64,000 nt of DNA from Pseudoneurospora amorphoporcata (taxonomy: Eukaryota; Ascomycota; Sordariomycetes; Sordariales; Sordariaceae), in assembly GCA_033297205.1 (NCBI GenBank), contig MU859061.1, positions 1 through 64,000 on the forward strand. The letters run 5' to 3'. This document shows positions 30,888 to 45,100 of this stretch, in pieces. The translations under genes were made by a program, and so were the position numbers. Numbering within the stretch: the first letter of the stretch is position 1; the number at the start of each line of letters is the position of its first letter. The notes beneath the pieces are model-generated. The model was not told the DNA's origin and did no database searches. It saw only the letters and a program-made list of their open reading frames with translations.

Positions 30888-33800
30888 GATGATGATGATG
30901 TTTGTGTTGTGATAGTCCTGGATCGTGCTCGGTTATCTCGGACTCTGGGGAATATGCAGATGCGCAAAAAGTTCGTGTTTGAAGTGCCGCGCGCGGATGG
31001 TGTTGGTTGTTTGGGATGAAGATGGAGGACAAAGAAGAGCAAGTTTCAAGCTCCAGCTAAAGCTTCTCAAGGTCAGGACGGGTGGGGAGTCTAGAATCAA
31101 CACCGGGACCTGGTCAGCGCGAGCTATTTTGGGAACACAAGGAATCAGAGCACGAGCATGGAGCCGACATGGTGGTGATCCAAGATGGAGCTGGTTTTGA
31201 AATTCCCCCAATTTCGGCTGGCGGCGACAGTGGGGGTGGAAATGGCTATTGTTGTCGCGATAACAACGGAACAGGGCACAAGCTTTCCCATGTTGGCCCA
31301 AAGAGCAATTCGCGAGGCTGCCGCATGCCCATTGCGCATCGCTGGGTTCAGGTGGGATGGATGATTACCACAATCCCTGACTCCCATCTCACCATGACTG
31401 CGATTGTGATCGCGACTGTGACGTGGACGGGGAAGAGAGAGAGAAAATGCGCCCTTACCGAGTTGTCCAATAGCCAACCTTGACACCTTTGGGTTGGTAA
31501 TATAGATTGTGTCTCTTGCGATGGCGAGCTGTGAAGAGACGAGAAGAAAAAAAAAAATTGCACTGGCCGGCTTTGGTGTAATGGCAATGAAAGAAGGTTT
31601 GCGCACGTTCGGGTTTGGTGGGAGAGAAGGATCGCGGGATGAGGACGAAGAGGAGGAGGACGGAGCGACCGAAGGGTGATGTTTGTGTTGGTGTGTGTCC
31701 GTCCAGTCGCAGTCACCACACTGGCACCTCAGTGTGTGATGTGATGCCCTCCTGTGATGCAGAAGTCGAAGCTAAGGTACCTCTAGGACTCTTCTCTGGA
31801 CCTGGATAGTGGATGCTTCAGGTCACCCTTGGCGGGCTGTGATGGGGCCGCTGTCGACAGAGTGCTGGGTGTCCCCCTGGATCTGCCCGCTGCAGTCTGA
31901 AATGTTTCGGGCGCAAATGCGAGCTTGACCAAGCCGCAAATTCCGCTTTAGGAGTTAGTGTTTGTTAGAGCTGATGGCCTTTTCTGCTCTTTACGCGTCG
32001 AGGATTGTTAAAAGTGTTTTGCAGATTTGGACGTGTTGTACGCGGAGTCCGGGAGTCGGACAATGAAAATCAAGTGGCAGACTGTGGAAAGCCGACAAAT
32101 TTGAATGGAACGGAACGGAAGGGAAAAAAGTTTTTCTCGCTGTTTATCTTTGGCCCGTTTGTCGAGACCAGTAGCAACGAGCTGTGATAACAAAATAAGT
32201 CAAGATCCACGGCGGGGACGGATGACGACGGTCCAACCGCCCCACTCTCTCCCACTCTCCCACTCTTTAAGCCTTCGGAGCTAGTACCGTTGTAAGATAC
32301 GGTAAGCTGGGCTGCCGTGGCAAGCCTTGAGAGCCATGCGGATAGTGTAAAGCTCCGTCTGGTTCGGTCGAAAGATCACCAATGGCAAAATATGGAATTA
32401 GTCCTTAAATCACCATCACAATATCAAGTACTGTCTAGGTTGGTCTGAATCACAGTTGATGACACGCCAAAGGCCTTGTTTCTAACCTTCTGGTGATTTC
32501 CAGGTCTAGAGGTAGCTTTCATGCTCACTAGCCGCCAAGCTCCGGAATTTCCGCAGCGAAGACTTGCAAAGAGCATGGAACAAGCCGACACGGGAACGGG
32601 CTCGACGGTTGTTGAGCCATTGACTCTACAACATGTGTACTTCATGATACCGGGCCGAACTTTCACCCTCTCTCTGCTCTCTGGATCATGGTGTGCTATC
32701 AAGGCTTTTCTCCTTGCGGCAATAAGACCAAAGTGATTGGAAGGCGTGGTTAACCCCTTTTGGCCGCAGTTGTGTGCATCTCACTCAGCAGACCTCAGTC
32801 TCAGCCCTGAGAAGCGTTGGACCAAGGGAGGGGATTTTTGGACGAAAGAGGGTCGGCCGGATGCGGGAGGTGATATGAGTCTGGTGATACGGAGTCGTAC
32901 CTGGATGTCGAAGGAATCCGGGAGATAGGGCTTGATTGGGCCGACCAGAAGACCAACGTGTCGCATAAATTCCTACTTGTTGCCGCAACCTGATACTCTG
33001 CTGAGACGAACTGACTGACCAGACACATGGTCGCAGCCGGTCGCAGTGATAGGAGGATTTGCGCCCTCTTGCAGCGTCAACGGTATCAAATAACTCTTTC
33101 TATCAGCTTCCATCACCAGGTCATCACACTGACTCCATCAACCCACAATCTTTGCAAAAGAGTCTCGCCTCGCTCACAAAAGAAGACTTCTGTCGGATCA
33201 AGTTCCGGCGTCGTCTTGCTGAATAGGACATGGCCTCAGCCCACTTGTCGATCACAGGAAAGGGCACCTGATGCCGTGGGGTGTTGGATGTGCCTGGCAT
33301 TTCGACCCTGAAATTGTTGAGTGGGAATCAGGTGGGGAACTGCTATCTACGTCACACGGCGTCCGACAATGAAACTTTTACAACCTCACAGCTGTGTCGC
33401 TTGTGTACGCTACCGATGCCATGCCAGGCATCCGTCATTCCATCCCGAGACCTTATTCTTGAGCTTCCGGTATTCAGAATTCCAGGCTCGGACCCGACAA
33501 TTCCAATATGGGTTGCTCAAAGGTACCTATACAAACCGTTGCATCTGTGGTTGCTTCCCAGGACCACGACACAGCCTGGCGCAACAAACAGACCCGAGAC
33601 CGTTGCGCCTCCCCCTGGACCACTAACAACAACCCAGGAATCCGGGGAAGCAAATGCGGGGTTGCCAAAGGGAACCGAACTCGCTTGTGGTTTCCAGGGT
33701 TTTTTTTTCTTTCTCTCGGAGTCACGGTGAGTCAGGTGAAAGGCTCTTCAATGGAAGGGAACTGAAGCCTTCCGCGTATTACAGCTAGACACCTCGGTGC

Positions 33801-34796
33801 TGATGGTGATGAGTATTTTTGGAGGTCTTGACGAACTCGGGTGACAAGAATGTGAAGAGCTTCATTAGCTTACCTCAAAACCCCTGCATAACCGTCGCCC
33901 GTTTCCAGTCGGCCTCAAAAGGTGTCCGATACCGACCGAACAACAGCGTGATCGTGTCTTGTGTGTACAGCAGTATGATTATTGTTTCACACGCTGCCCT
34001 CCTGTTCATGCGGTACCGAAATTTCCTACCATTGATGGACAGTCTGGATATGTAACGACTGACGAGTAGTACCCGAGAGACGTGGAAAGTCGTTGGACTG
34101 AGGTGAGCCGAAGGAAGGAATGTATGTATCAGCGGCCCGAACTAGACTAACCGGGCAAGCTTCGTCATCAACCTACATGGGATGAACCGAATTGACCCAC
34201 TGTAGCCGGCCGTCAAGGTCCGCAGAAAATCGGGGATTGGAGCGGAGAAGTGGAGCCGAAAACCCGGAGCTCCCGTCGGGTGGCCCAAGCGTTATTTACT
34301 TTCAACCCCGGCATGCCTGGACCGTGCACTTCGCACGTGACCTTGATAAGCGGTTTCCCGAGAAAAAGTTCATGTCCAATGTGGGATGGCGAGCCCGCGC
34401 GGAGCTCGTTGAGAGACAGAGACGCTGAACGTGAACGAGGCCGATCGAGGTGGACGGGTGAACAATTTGGACGATCAGAACAACCCTCCCATTCGCGATA
34501 TCCCGAGAAATCGACAGGCGTCCAATTTGCAGTCTTCCGACGGAAAACTTGATCCTGAAAAAAATTAACAGAGCGAGACCTCATAATCTTTCTTCTTGTT
34601 GAACTTGTTGATCCGTCACCTCTTTTTTTTTCCCGCCTGCAACCCAGACCCCGAAATCTCGTCCCCTCCTTTAGTTGACAATTCCACCCACCTCGGCTCT
34701 CCGACCAATCCCGTCGTCCCCGTCTGTACAACTTCTTCACTGAAGCCCAGCACGACGGCCAGAGCGTAAACAATAGAAACAACAGAGTCAACAAAA
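30888..34796. other. Long divergent intergenic region
   Basis: 3.9 kb between two outward-facing genes. I found no frame with a recognisable product, consistent splice sites or a start context on either strand. Homopolymer A occurs at about 31543-31557 and T/C tracts at 33700-33715 and 34621-34635. It probably contains both promoters, long leaders, or unannotated non-coding RNA. Confidence 0.4.
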
Positions 34797-35468
34797 ATGG
34801 AGGCATCTCTTTCCCTGTTCCGGCCCGCGGCCACCTGCTGCCGCCGCGTCGCGCTCTCCTCCACCCAAAAGGCCTCTGCCACCCCGGCCGTCGCCGCCGG
34901 CATTTCCGTCCGCTACCAGTCGACCGCGAACCGGACAAAACGCATGCTCAACATCCCTCCGCACGAGTCCTTCCTCAACGTGCCCGTCGACGGCGACCGC
35001 ATCATCTTCAACCCTCCCGCGTCCGAGGCCTCGGTCTACCACACGCCCTTCAAGTTCCTCCCGCGCTCCGACCCTCGCCGCCGCGCAAACATCTACAAGC
35101 TCTTCCAGACCCAAGCCCCTACGCCAGAGCCTCAGGCCGCCGCCGACGCTGCCAGCACGGACGGCGCCGAGCACCTACCGCCCGTCCTCTACAACCCCAC
35201 AAAGTCGTACAACGTCACGGCCGAGCAGGTCGAGGAGATCCGCCAGCTGCGCGCCAAAGACCCCAAGAAGTACAGCGTCACCTACCTCAGCAACAAGTAC
35301 AACTGCACAAAGGTGTTCATCATGATGTGCACCCAGGCCCCCCGCGAGCACCAGGAGGCACACAAGCTCGCGCGCGCCAGGATCGCCGAGAGCTGGGGCC
35401 CCCGCAGGGCGGCTGCCAAGCTGGATGCCAGGAGGAGAAAGGAGATGTTGCATCGTGGCGAGATATAA
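34797..35468 (+). CDS. mrpl20: Mitochondrial large-subunit ribosomal protein mL58 (MRPL20)
   Basis: Intronless, 223 residues, ATG in context AAAAATGGAG. Structural protein of the fungal mitoribosome large subunit, encoded in the nucleus. The N-terminus is an Arg/Ser/Ala-rich import presequence with no acidic residue between residues 4 and 45, and likely cleavage near VRYQSTANR. The mature start RTKRMLNIPPHESFL and the block DRIIFNPPASEASVYHTPFK are typical of fungal MRPL20. The C-terminal block TAEQVEEIRQLRAKDP, then SVTYLSNKYNC and an Ala/Arg-rich basic tail ending RRKEMLHRGEI, forms the rRNA-binding end. Codon use is strongly biased to C/G-ending codons, as expected for a highly expressed gene. 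The family is fungal-specific. Confidence 0.93.
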   Translation: MEASLSLFRPAATCCRRVALSSTQKASATPAVAAGISVRYQSTANRTKRMLNIPPHESFLNVPVDGDRIIFNPPASEASVYHTPFKFLPRSDPRRRANIYKLFQTQAPTPEPQAAADAASTDGAEHLPPVLYNPTKSYNVTAEQVEEIRQLRAKDPKKYSVTYLSNKYNCTKVFIMMCTQAPREHQEAHKLARARIAESWGPRRAAAKLDARRRKEMLHRGEI

Positions 35469-36740
35469 GTGCAGAACCAGGTAGACTGGGATTGGGTTTG
35501 TTGCGGAAAGCGTTGAAGAAGAAGGGGGAGGAATGGGAGGAGGATTGTTTGAAGCGGGGGAAGGAGCGGGTGAGAGAGAAAGGAGAAGGAGGGAGTGGTC
35601 TGGTCTGGTCTGGTCTGGTCCGGCTTTTGGCTGCTTTGCTTCCCTGCGCGCGGCATTTACATTGTTTCTTGGTAAACCGTTGATTTGGTCTAGCTGGCGG
35701 GTTGGAGCCGGGAAAGCTCGTTCATCTCGCCATACGAGAACAGCACCAAAGCGGCAAGACGATTGCCTAGCTCAGCTCGGCCTATCGTGATGCGCGACGG
35801 GAGAGTGAGTGAGCGGGTTGTCGATACGCGCAAAGGGGCTGCGGTAGACATACCATCAGCAACCAACCCCCAGAGTCGACGACCGACCAACGACCGGCCA
35901 GCTAGTTCCTTTGATCAGCTCCCTAAACCCGCCAGCGACGCCATGAGAGGAGTCAGGAGATTGTTGCCATACCCACTTTGTATTACTAGTCACAGCACAG
36001 CGCATAAAAGGGGAGACAGACAGAGACGCATTTTGGTCACGACTATTTGCACGCCTTGTACGATCAGGAATAGGTAGGGGAACGGAAAATGGGTCGGTCG
36101 GCAGCCTAAAGGTTAGGGAAGGATGATATAAATGGGGTTGGTGAACTGGTGTGCCTCACTTGAGCCGGCAAAAAAAAAACACCTCTGTATATATGTCCAT
36201 GTCATTCTCACGTCGTTGTTCAAATACCACTCGTGCGGTATTCACAAACTTCTGTGCTTGTATACAAGACATCAACCACATCTAACTTAATACTCACCAA
36301 CAGTTCGTGGCCTCGGCTTTCTACTGTTTAACTAGGTCAAAGGGATGCGACGAGAGGGGTAAAGGGGAATGAAGAGAAAATCAGGAAAATGATAAAGAGG
36401 TTTAGCAAGAGGTGAAGCGAGTTGAAGAAAGAGTCACGGTAAACCTTTGACTTGACAGAATATCGTTTGCTTGCGTTATGCTTCTAATAATGGAAGGCTT
36501 TATATTCTAAAGGCCAAGGTGTAGCTGAAGAACACGGAATATTGTACTTCTGGATGATTAGAAGCCAGTAACGTTATCCAAAACCCGTAACACCTCGTAA
36601 GACTACAATCTCGCTTTCCCTTCCTCTGATATACTCCTAGAACCCATCACATCCCTTTTATAGCAAAGCCAAACCAAGTAAGCGACGATAACGATTGTCA
36701 TCCAAAATACTACGACGCCTGTACCGATTACCCCGTTTCC
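35469..36740. other. Convergent 3' intergenic region
   Basis: No gene. Contains four tandem GGTCT units at about 35598-35619 and an A run at about 36170-36180. Probably 3' UTRs of the mitoribosomal gene (plus) and the F-box gene (minus). Confidence 0.5.
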
Positions 36741-38417
36741 CTATTTTTCCTCAAGCGCCTTGCACCTAGCCTCCTGTCTGGCGAATTCGTAGTCCAGTTT
36801 TCCGGGAATCGCCCTCCAGCACCAACCACACCAACTTCTCACTTTAGCCTGCATCTCCCGACCAAGGATGTCGCCTCGATCCCGCTCGTCAGGCCACTCA
36901 GGCACGCAAGCCCCGACCTTGACCATCCGGACCAGCTTCTTCTTGACCACACCGCCAATGCCCTCGATCTCATGCCTTTCATAGCCAGGCTTCAGCATAG
37001 GACTAGGGGTCCTGCGTTCGAGGCCGGACCCGGCCAAGGCAGAGCCAAGGCCGCCCGTCTGAGATGACGAGGAAGCGTTGCTGCCGTTTACACTTCCGTT
37101 GCTACTTGTGGTGCTGGCAGTATCGGTGCCCCACAGAGCGATGTAAATGTTGGAGTCATTCGAGACAGTGGTGGTAGAGGGAGACGGAGTGTACACATAG
37201 GTGCCGTCGGCTTCTTGAGCATCTTCGGCATCACAGTCGATCTCCTGTTCCTTCTTCCGGGCAGCGCAACAGTCACTCCCGCGGCCGCAAATAACGCCGC
37301 GGTCGCCTTCGCCGATGCCAGTGCCAAGACCACCGAGGACGTCGGTGTATTGATTACGCCATTTCCAGACGCTGGTGATAGATGACATGTCAGAAGTGAA
37401 TGTGCAGTGGGCGGTGGCACACCAGCTTACCTTTTGTAATCATAATCGTCGTTTCGTATCGTTTTACCGCATGGCTGGCAAAGCCAGACCCCGTCTGTGT
37501 CACACTTGCAAATGGCTCTTTGCACCTCGTCCAACTCGACGGAAAACTTGGGGCCAAGGGGGGGCTTTATAAGATTCCCTATGGGTGTCTTTGCGCATGT
37601 TACGCACAGCCGGCGGTGTCGGTCGCGGAGCACAATCGGTGCCGGGGGTTTGATGGCACAATTCTAACAACAATTTCGGACTGGTCAGCTTTCAAGTTCC
37701 AAAGACCCATGGTAACATTATGTACTTACCCGGCAAACGACAGTACCGCAACGGCGACATCCTCCAACCATATCGCGAGCGCATTGACCGACCTTGCAAG
37801 GTTTATTGGATCTTCCCATCTCTTGCATGTAAAACCAGTTGGTGGTACGAGCGCGATATCGCAAAACCGCATCGGGGTCAATGGGAAGGTCTTCGTTGGA
37901 GCAATGCAAGGTGGAAGTAAGGAGCGACTTCCGATATTGCAGTAGGTTCGCCCTTAGTTGCCGGCAGGTTCGCGACAGGCTATCGAGCGTGTTCAAGTCA
38001 ATGGAGGCAGCCAGAGACTTGACGATACTGGTTATTGGAAGATTCGAGTCAGTAATTCACCCCTCCCGTTCGCGTGAAGAGAAGGAGAGGGGAGAATCCG
38101 AAGACATGTCAAGCATGGGGATCTAGAAGAAGGAAGACAACGGGGTAGAAAGTGGTGGTGGTCGCCTACGGATAGCATCCCAAAGCCAGTGTCACGCGGG
38201 AGTTCTGGTTCGGATTCTCCCTGACAGCGGGCTCGCGAGCATCCTTGCGATGTTTCTCTGTATTCACGCTGCCCTCGCCCTCCTTCTCGGTCCGGCCGAT
38301 GTCGGTGACGGTCCCCGTTCCAGTACCATTCCTAGCCGGCAGGTTGAAGCCATGATGAAAAGGCTGAACCTGGCCAGGGTCGACATTCTCGTCTTCCAGA
38401 TCTACAAAGACGGCCAT
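36741..38417 (-). CDS. F-box protein with Cys-rich zinc-finger domain
   Basis: Four exons, 38417-38170, 38027-37730, 37663-37431 and 37371-36741, give 469 residues; all three joints agree in phase. The F-box spans the first junction (IVKSLAASIDLNTLDSLSRTCRQLRANL). It is followed by a fungal treble-clef-like Cys module: GGCRRCGTVVCRNCAIKPP, RHRRLCVTC, ICKC and WLCQPCG. After that come WKWRNQYTDVLGGLGTGIGEG and CGRGSDCCAA-KEQEIDCDA, a block I recognise from many Sordariomycete F-box proteins. It should be the substrate adaptor of an SCF (Skp1-cullin) ubiquitin ligase; the target is unknown. The first intron choice (donor GTAGGC) is the least certain: an alternative reading LPITSIVKSL would run into an in-frame TGA upstream. 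Confidence 0.85.
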
Positions 38418-41400
38418 GTTCGAATGCCGGGAATACGGTTGTTGATGGTGCCGATGGAAGGATTCTAGGGATCAGGGAATCGAGTGTCGTCGGTGTTGAT
38501 TCCGTTGTTATCGACAATAGCGATGAGCCAGATGAGCAAAGACGCCGGATTCATAGGATCAAAACAAAGGCAAAGGGTGACCGGAACAATACAATACAAG
38601 ATGTATAAGGGAAAAGTAATGATAAACTAGAGTAGATATTATCGCAACATTGAAGAAGGCAGATGTACCATCCAAATCACAAACAAGAATTATTTTTTTG
38701 ACGCCAGCTTGACTTGACGTCTGTTGATGGATGACGACGATCCGGGCATGGAAGGAATGGAAGAGGCCTGCTTCCTTCCTTGTACCTAAGCCGCCATCCA
38801 ATCAACGCGTGTTCCAGACTGCCAGTTGTAGTGCATTACTCCACACTGTAACCACTGAAACCTCTAAACAAGGCACTGAACCGGGCTGTCCTGCAGGGGA
38901 TATTGTTAGAGATCTGTTCGTCCACGCTTCTGGAAGGTGGGGCATTTGCTCCTTCCACGATCCCTTCTTAACGACCAAAGTGCCCTCGTGCCTTCCCATC
39001 CTTCACCGAGTCGAAGGGAATGGCCATGTGACCTTCTGAATTTTCTTTCCCTTGCACCAACTTTGGTTACCAATCGGTGATCCCCTCTTTTACCGGAACA
39101 TTACACCGCACACTCACGGAACTCGAGAACCGACTATCTCCCCCAGCTTTTCGTTGTTTGCTTGGTGTTCTTTGGCTATGACACTCCTCCTTAGCGACAG
39201 CCTCGCTCGACTTCGATCATGATGCGTAATTCCTAAACGTTTCCTTCGAGAACACCTAAACTGAACACAGTCAGCGCCGCAACATGCTCGAGTCGGCGGC
39301 CCGACGTTTGATCTTGTCTGGATCATGGAAGATACAACCATCCACGGACCAAGACATTCGATGTCTCCGGCGTTACACTGCCCCTTGAAGTTCGGAACCG
39401 ACCAAGTCTAGTGCTGAGGCTCAACGCCGATCCGGTCAATCAGTCCGGAGTCCCGGAAGCCGAAAGAAGAACACCTATGACTACGGCGTTGGCATATCAA
39501 ACTTTCATTCATCTTGGCGGTGCTAAGAACACGACGGCAAGAAAACCTCCCAGCCCAGCTGCGCGAATGTTGGACAACTTCCAAGTACCGACTCGGCACA
39601 AATGGTGTGCCACTGTGGCGCCGTATCGCCGTATCTCATGTACGAACACAGCGCAAGGTCAAGAGCTAGCGCCGGCATCCAAAACGCCTCATGTTGGCGA
39701 GATGCTGTGCTATGTCCGACCACGTATCTAGCCAGCTTTAGCCTTTCGGAGTCATGCGCGTGGCGTTGAGACTCTATCAGCCACCAATTTCTAGGCACTC
39801 CGTCCCTTGAAGCATTGCCTGATCCAAGGTGTGAGGCTGGGGATTGAAGGGGATCTTCATCGGTACCACGGATCAGTCGAGCGACCCTTGGCCGTATAAG
39901 ACAGCTTCGACTTCATCCTTCCGTCCCGCGAGACTGGTCTCAAAAATAGAAACCAACTCCTGAGACCAAAGTCATCAGCCTCATCACGCCCACTACGACC
40001 TATCATTTCGTTGCCATTCCGAACAGCACCCGCACATCTCCTTCCGATATCAAACTGCGTTGGAACGGTCAGGATGCATTTGATCTACACAAGGCAGTCA
40101 GGCTTACCCGCCCAGGCGGTTGGACCGCCTCTCAAGTTTGGACCCCTTACCCAAGCAACGATAAGGCATGAGTTAAGACCCAGAGGTTGTCTGACACCGT
40201 CATCCTCCTCACAATAGGATCTCTCGAATGGAGATTGAAGATTGACGGCTTCCTACGGGAACCCCCAAAACTCAACACGAAACCTCCTTGCTAGGAGTCA
40301 ATGTGTGTTCACGAGCGAACATGCCCAAAAGCTCGACCTACCACCGATGTTTATGATCAGCGCTTGCCGCTCGTGGGGTTCTTCACGAGAAAGAGCTGCG
40401 TGGCCATAGGCGTCGGTCAATCTTGCGCCTGCATCACTCTACATTCACGGTCAGCCGCAGGTACCAAAAACGCCACTTTGCGGCCTGATACGGTCAGCTT
40501 ATCATGGGGCATCAGCAAACAAGGTTCGGAACGCTAATCTTCAAGTTTTCTGGATATTTAATGGCTGGCCGACGTCTGATGTCAGCAGAAACGGTATAAT
40601 TTCACCGCACGCTCCATTTTCTTCCACCGTTACTTTCACATCAGAAGTCACACTGCCTGTGGTGGTATGCATCGCAATTGCATGGCGCTACGCTTCTCGT
40701 GGAAAAGTAATGAATATTGGCGCCAGCTGGAAGGTCAGTGCCCAGACTCGCCAGACCGCAGCGAGCTGAAGACCCTCAAGCGTGTCACGGTGTCATTCGA
40801 GCCTTCGCTATTGATTCTTTATCGACAAAGACCCCCTTCAGACAACATCAGCCAGTCGAGACTCTGCCCCTCACCTCATTCTTCACGGCTTCCGAAGTCT
40901 TGCTTCATATGGCGTGCGCCGCTTCTCCATCGTATTTCTCATCACATCAAGAGCCAATTTGTCTTCCCGATGATCTACACGTAGGCATATCAGCCCTCGA
41001 GATTCAGAAATTGAGGGCGTCCAAGGCACCTCAAAGATGTTCTGATGCCAAGCTCGTATTTATTGAAGGGCAATCAAGAAGACCGCAACAACCCCCCTGG
41101 CCATGGTTTCACGGCGGGAACGGACCGTGTAATCGCAACCACGTTTGGAGCAACCCACGGCGACTGGCCCTGAGTTACAGGGATTGTGGGATCTAAACCT
41201 TAAATGGATGATCTTTAACTACGCCGACCAGTCCGAGGCTGGCGATAATGGCCTTTCACATCTTTTATCGAACGACATGTTAGGACTTCACCGGCCTCTT
41301 CATCAGCTGTTACCTATCGTCTTGAAGGACTCAAGGATGGCGGCAACATAGCATTGGCCAATGTACCGTACAGAGCCCAGGCGGCCGCTACTGCTGTGCG

Positions 41401-42124
41401 AGTTACTCCGGCTTCTTTGCATATCAGATGGTCAGCCATCATTAGGCCAAATCCATCAATGCTAGGCCGAACAGGTTCTGTAAGTTACACGACATACGAG
41501 GTGTTGGTATGTAGGCCATGTTACACCACAACATAGTACCCAAACTGAGCAACCGTCGACTGCTTACTCTTGGATCCAAGGATCTTCTCTCCACTCTTTA
41601 ACTTCCTTGTTCACTTGCCGAATACTTAACCGTCGAATCAAAAGGCGAAGATGGAACAAACTTAGAAGGGTTCCTAGACATTCGGGATGCGAAGACGCGG
41701 ATACTCTCACTTTTTGTTTCCTGCCGCAGCCCGTTCTGTGGTTGCTTGGTTTGGTCCGTCAAATCGTACACTTACAGTCCAACAGTCACCCTTGTCTGAC
41801 GAGCGGTGGTAGACGTCTCCATATGTAGTTTCGCTATTTCGCTACCGTTATCATTCTTTTCTCCTTGTTCATCTTGCGTCTTGGGGTCTCCCGCTTTCAC
41901 GACCAAACTTATTGCGGACGTTCACTGGCGTCATACATATCTCCTCTTTCATCGCTAAACACTGCATGGTGCTTACCCCCACACAGATCTGAACCATCTT
42001 TTGTCCCTCGACAACACAGGGACAGCAGAAGAGCGAGCTTTTGGGTATCTGGGTTGGCCTTTCGGTGAGGTCGCCAGGCTCAATTTTTCATTATAGCTGT
42101 TGACTGGATGAAGTAGAGACGACA
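38418..42124. other. Long divergent intergenic region
   Basis: 3.7 kb between the F-box gene (minus) and the glycosyltransferase (plus). Frames such as 39411-39731, 40667-41196 and 41607-41828 carry no motif or splice structure I can support. Probably long promoters/leaders. Intron-like acceptors occur but no coding exon partner was found. Confidence 0.4.
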
Positions 42125-45100
42125 ATGAAGGCCTTCCGATCATACTTCTCACCCATCCCAGCGGCGGCCGAGCGTGACGGTAGACGGGCTCGCAAGAGTA
42201 ACGAAGACGACAAGTTGCCCAAGCAGCAACGCGAGAAACCTTCTGAGCAGAGGTCAACAGGGTCATCATCGGGTCCTGCAACATACGATGGCAGTGGTGC
42301 TGTTACTCCCCGTTCGGTTACCCCGTCTCCAATGCCTGGGAGAACGCTCACGGTACCAGGTGCGGCTCACCATGGCTCACGGAAACAGAATGGACAGTCG
42401 ACGCCCTCTACTGCCGGTTCGACCAAGCGATCTACGGCTGGCTCATATTCATTCCGGAATTCTATCTTTCCGGCTGGAGACGCCCGCAACAGCGATTCGG
42501 GTGCGATGGCCAAAGTCAGAAACCACATGATGGTCAACTCGCTGTTCGAGCAGATGTGTCGAAAGCAGTACAGTACAGGCGTCGATCCATACGAAGGCGT
42601 CGTGTTGAAGGAGTCACGCGGTAACTTCATCTGCTATCCACCACAAATGGCGGCTATTCCCAATTCGCTCTACGCCATGATCATGCAGATGAACGTCCGA
42701 TGTGCCATGACAATCAACACACACGTCGTCCGCACAATCCTGAACGGCATCAGCAGGAGGGATGAAAGTATCAACTTTGTACCGCTGCCAGACGGATTGC
42801 GTGTGCAGATCATCCGCACAATGTCGGATTTGCCTAAGGGCCAACTCCATCAGTTTGCTGCCTTCATTGAGGATGTCAAAATTCTGGTTGTGTGGGCCGA
42901 CGAGCCCGACAAAATCCTCTCCTGGGCAGAAGACCTCGAGAAGAAGCTGATTGAGCTCATCTGGAGCACCAACAACGATGCAGATGAAGACGAAGGTGAC
43001 GAGAAAGGAAACGTAACAACAAATGTTCAGGAAGTTGACGGGTATGCGTTGGAGCAGGCAAACGAGCACCGCCCGGTGAGACTGGAAAGTGCTTGTATCG
43101 TGGCTCTGACCATGGTGCTGTGCGTTACTTGTCTCGGTCTCGGATGGAGAGCGCTTGCGTACGAAGCATCAGTGGACGGAAGCTATATCCGGTTTGCCTT
43201 GTTGGCGGTCTCGCCTGTTCAGTTCTTCGTGAGCTTGGTACGTGTTTTCCAGCAAATTGCTGATGTTATAGAGACAAAATTCACCCCAGCCGTCAAAGCA
43301 AATGCTAACTATCGGTATTACAGTTCTTCTTCCAAACACTCGCTGGCAATCTCTTCCAGGTCTTTGGTCCCATCAGCTCTGTTGATAATAACAGCAAATA
43401 CTACAGTGGGAAGCCGCCCCAGAGGCTTGACCGTCACCAACACGCGCTGCCCCATGTCACCTTCCAGATGCCCGTATACAAAGAAGGTCTCGCGGCTGTC
43501 ATCAAGCCTACGGTAGTCTCCGTCAAACAAGCCATCAGCACCTACGAGATGCAAGGTGGTACCGCCAACATCTTTGTCAACGACGACGGTATGCAGCTCA
43601 TCAGCGAGGAAGAAGCCCAAGCACGCCGTGATTTCTACGACGAACACAATATCGGCTGGGTGGCACGCCCGCCCCATAACCCCAAGCCGAATCTCGAGGC
43701 TGGCGAAACAGTGTTCCTCCGTCGTGGCAAGTTCAAGAAGGCCAGCAACATGAACTACGCCCTCCACACTAGCAACCGCGTCGAGGACAAGCTGAGCAAA
43801 ATCAACCGTATCGGTAACTGGACTAACGACCACGAAACAGCCGCCTATCAGCAGTGCCTGAACGAGGTTCTCCGCGAGGACGAAGGCCGAACTTGGGCTG
43901 AAGGAAATATTCGTGTTGGCGACTACATTCTGCTGATTGACTCTGATACTCGTGTTCCGTCTGACTGTCTTTTGGATGCTGTTAGCGAGATGGAGCAGAG
44001 CCCTGAGGTTGCCATTCTCCAGTTCGCTTCTGGCGTCATGAACGTTTCCGATTCGTTCTTTGAGGGAGGGTAAGTCGAGTTCCGCGTTTTCCTTGTTCTG
44101 TCCAGATATCATGGCTAACCATCGTTTTTCGCAGTGTCACCTGGTTCACCAACCTGATCTACACAGCGATTACCTTCGCTGTCGCTTGCGGTGACGCCTG
44201 CCCCTTCGTCGGCCACAACGCCATGCTCCGCTGGCAATCCCTCCAAGACGCCGCCAGCTTCGAAGAGGATGGCTACGAGAAATACTGGTCTGAATCGCAC
44301 GTATCTGAAGACTTTGATATGGCCCTGCGTCTTCAGTGTGCCGGCTACTCCCTCCGTTACGCTTCTTACACCGGCGAAGGTTTCAAGGAAGGCGTCAGCT
44401 TGACCGTCTACGACGAGCTTGCCCGCTGGGAGAAGTACGCCTACGGGTGTAACGAGCTGTTGTTCCACCCCCTCCGTTTCTGGGTTATCCACGGTCCTTT
44501 CACCCCGCTGTTCCGCAAGTTCCTCGGCTCCAGCATCGCTCTACCCAAGAAGTTGACCATCTGCGCTTACATCGGGACGTACTACGCTATCGGAGCGGCG
44601 TGGAGCTTGTCGCTGATGAACTACTTCCTGACCGGCTGGTTTGAAGGGTTCTACGATAAGTACTACCTTGATTCATTCGGTATTTATTGCTCCATCATCG
44701 TGGTCTTCACCGCTCTGGGCAACTTCTCGCTTGCCATCCTTCGGTACCGCACGAATAAGCAGAACCTCCTTACCGGCCGTAAGTTTTTATCCTTCCCATT
44801 TTCTTTCTCTTCCTCCCCATTTTTGCAACACCACACTAACCGAACTCCTCGACAGTAATTGACAACCTAAAGTGGATCCCCATGTTCACCATCTTCCTCG
44901 GCGGCATCTCCATCCACATCACACAAGCCATTTTGTGTCATTTCTTGGAGATCGACATGGTGTGGGGCGCCACCGCCAAGGAAGTCGAGGAAGTGCACTT
45001 CGGGCAAGAGATTGTTCGCATCTTGAAGCGCTTCAAGTTCACTTTCCTGTACTGCTTTCTGATGACGGGCTTGATTGTCGCCGGATGGTTCTTCTTCCCG

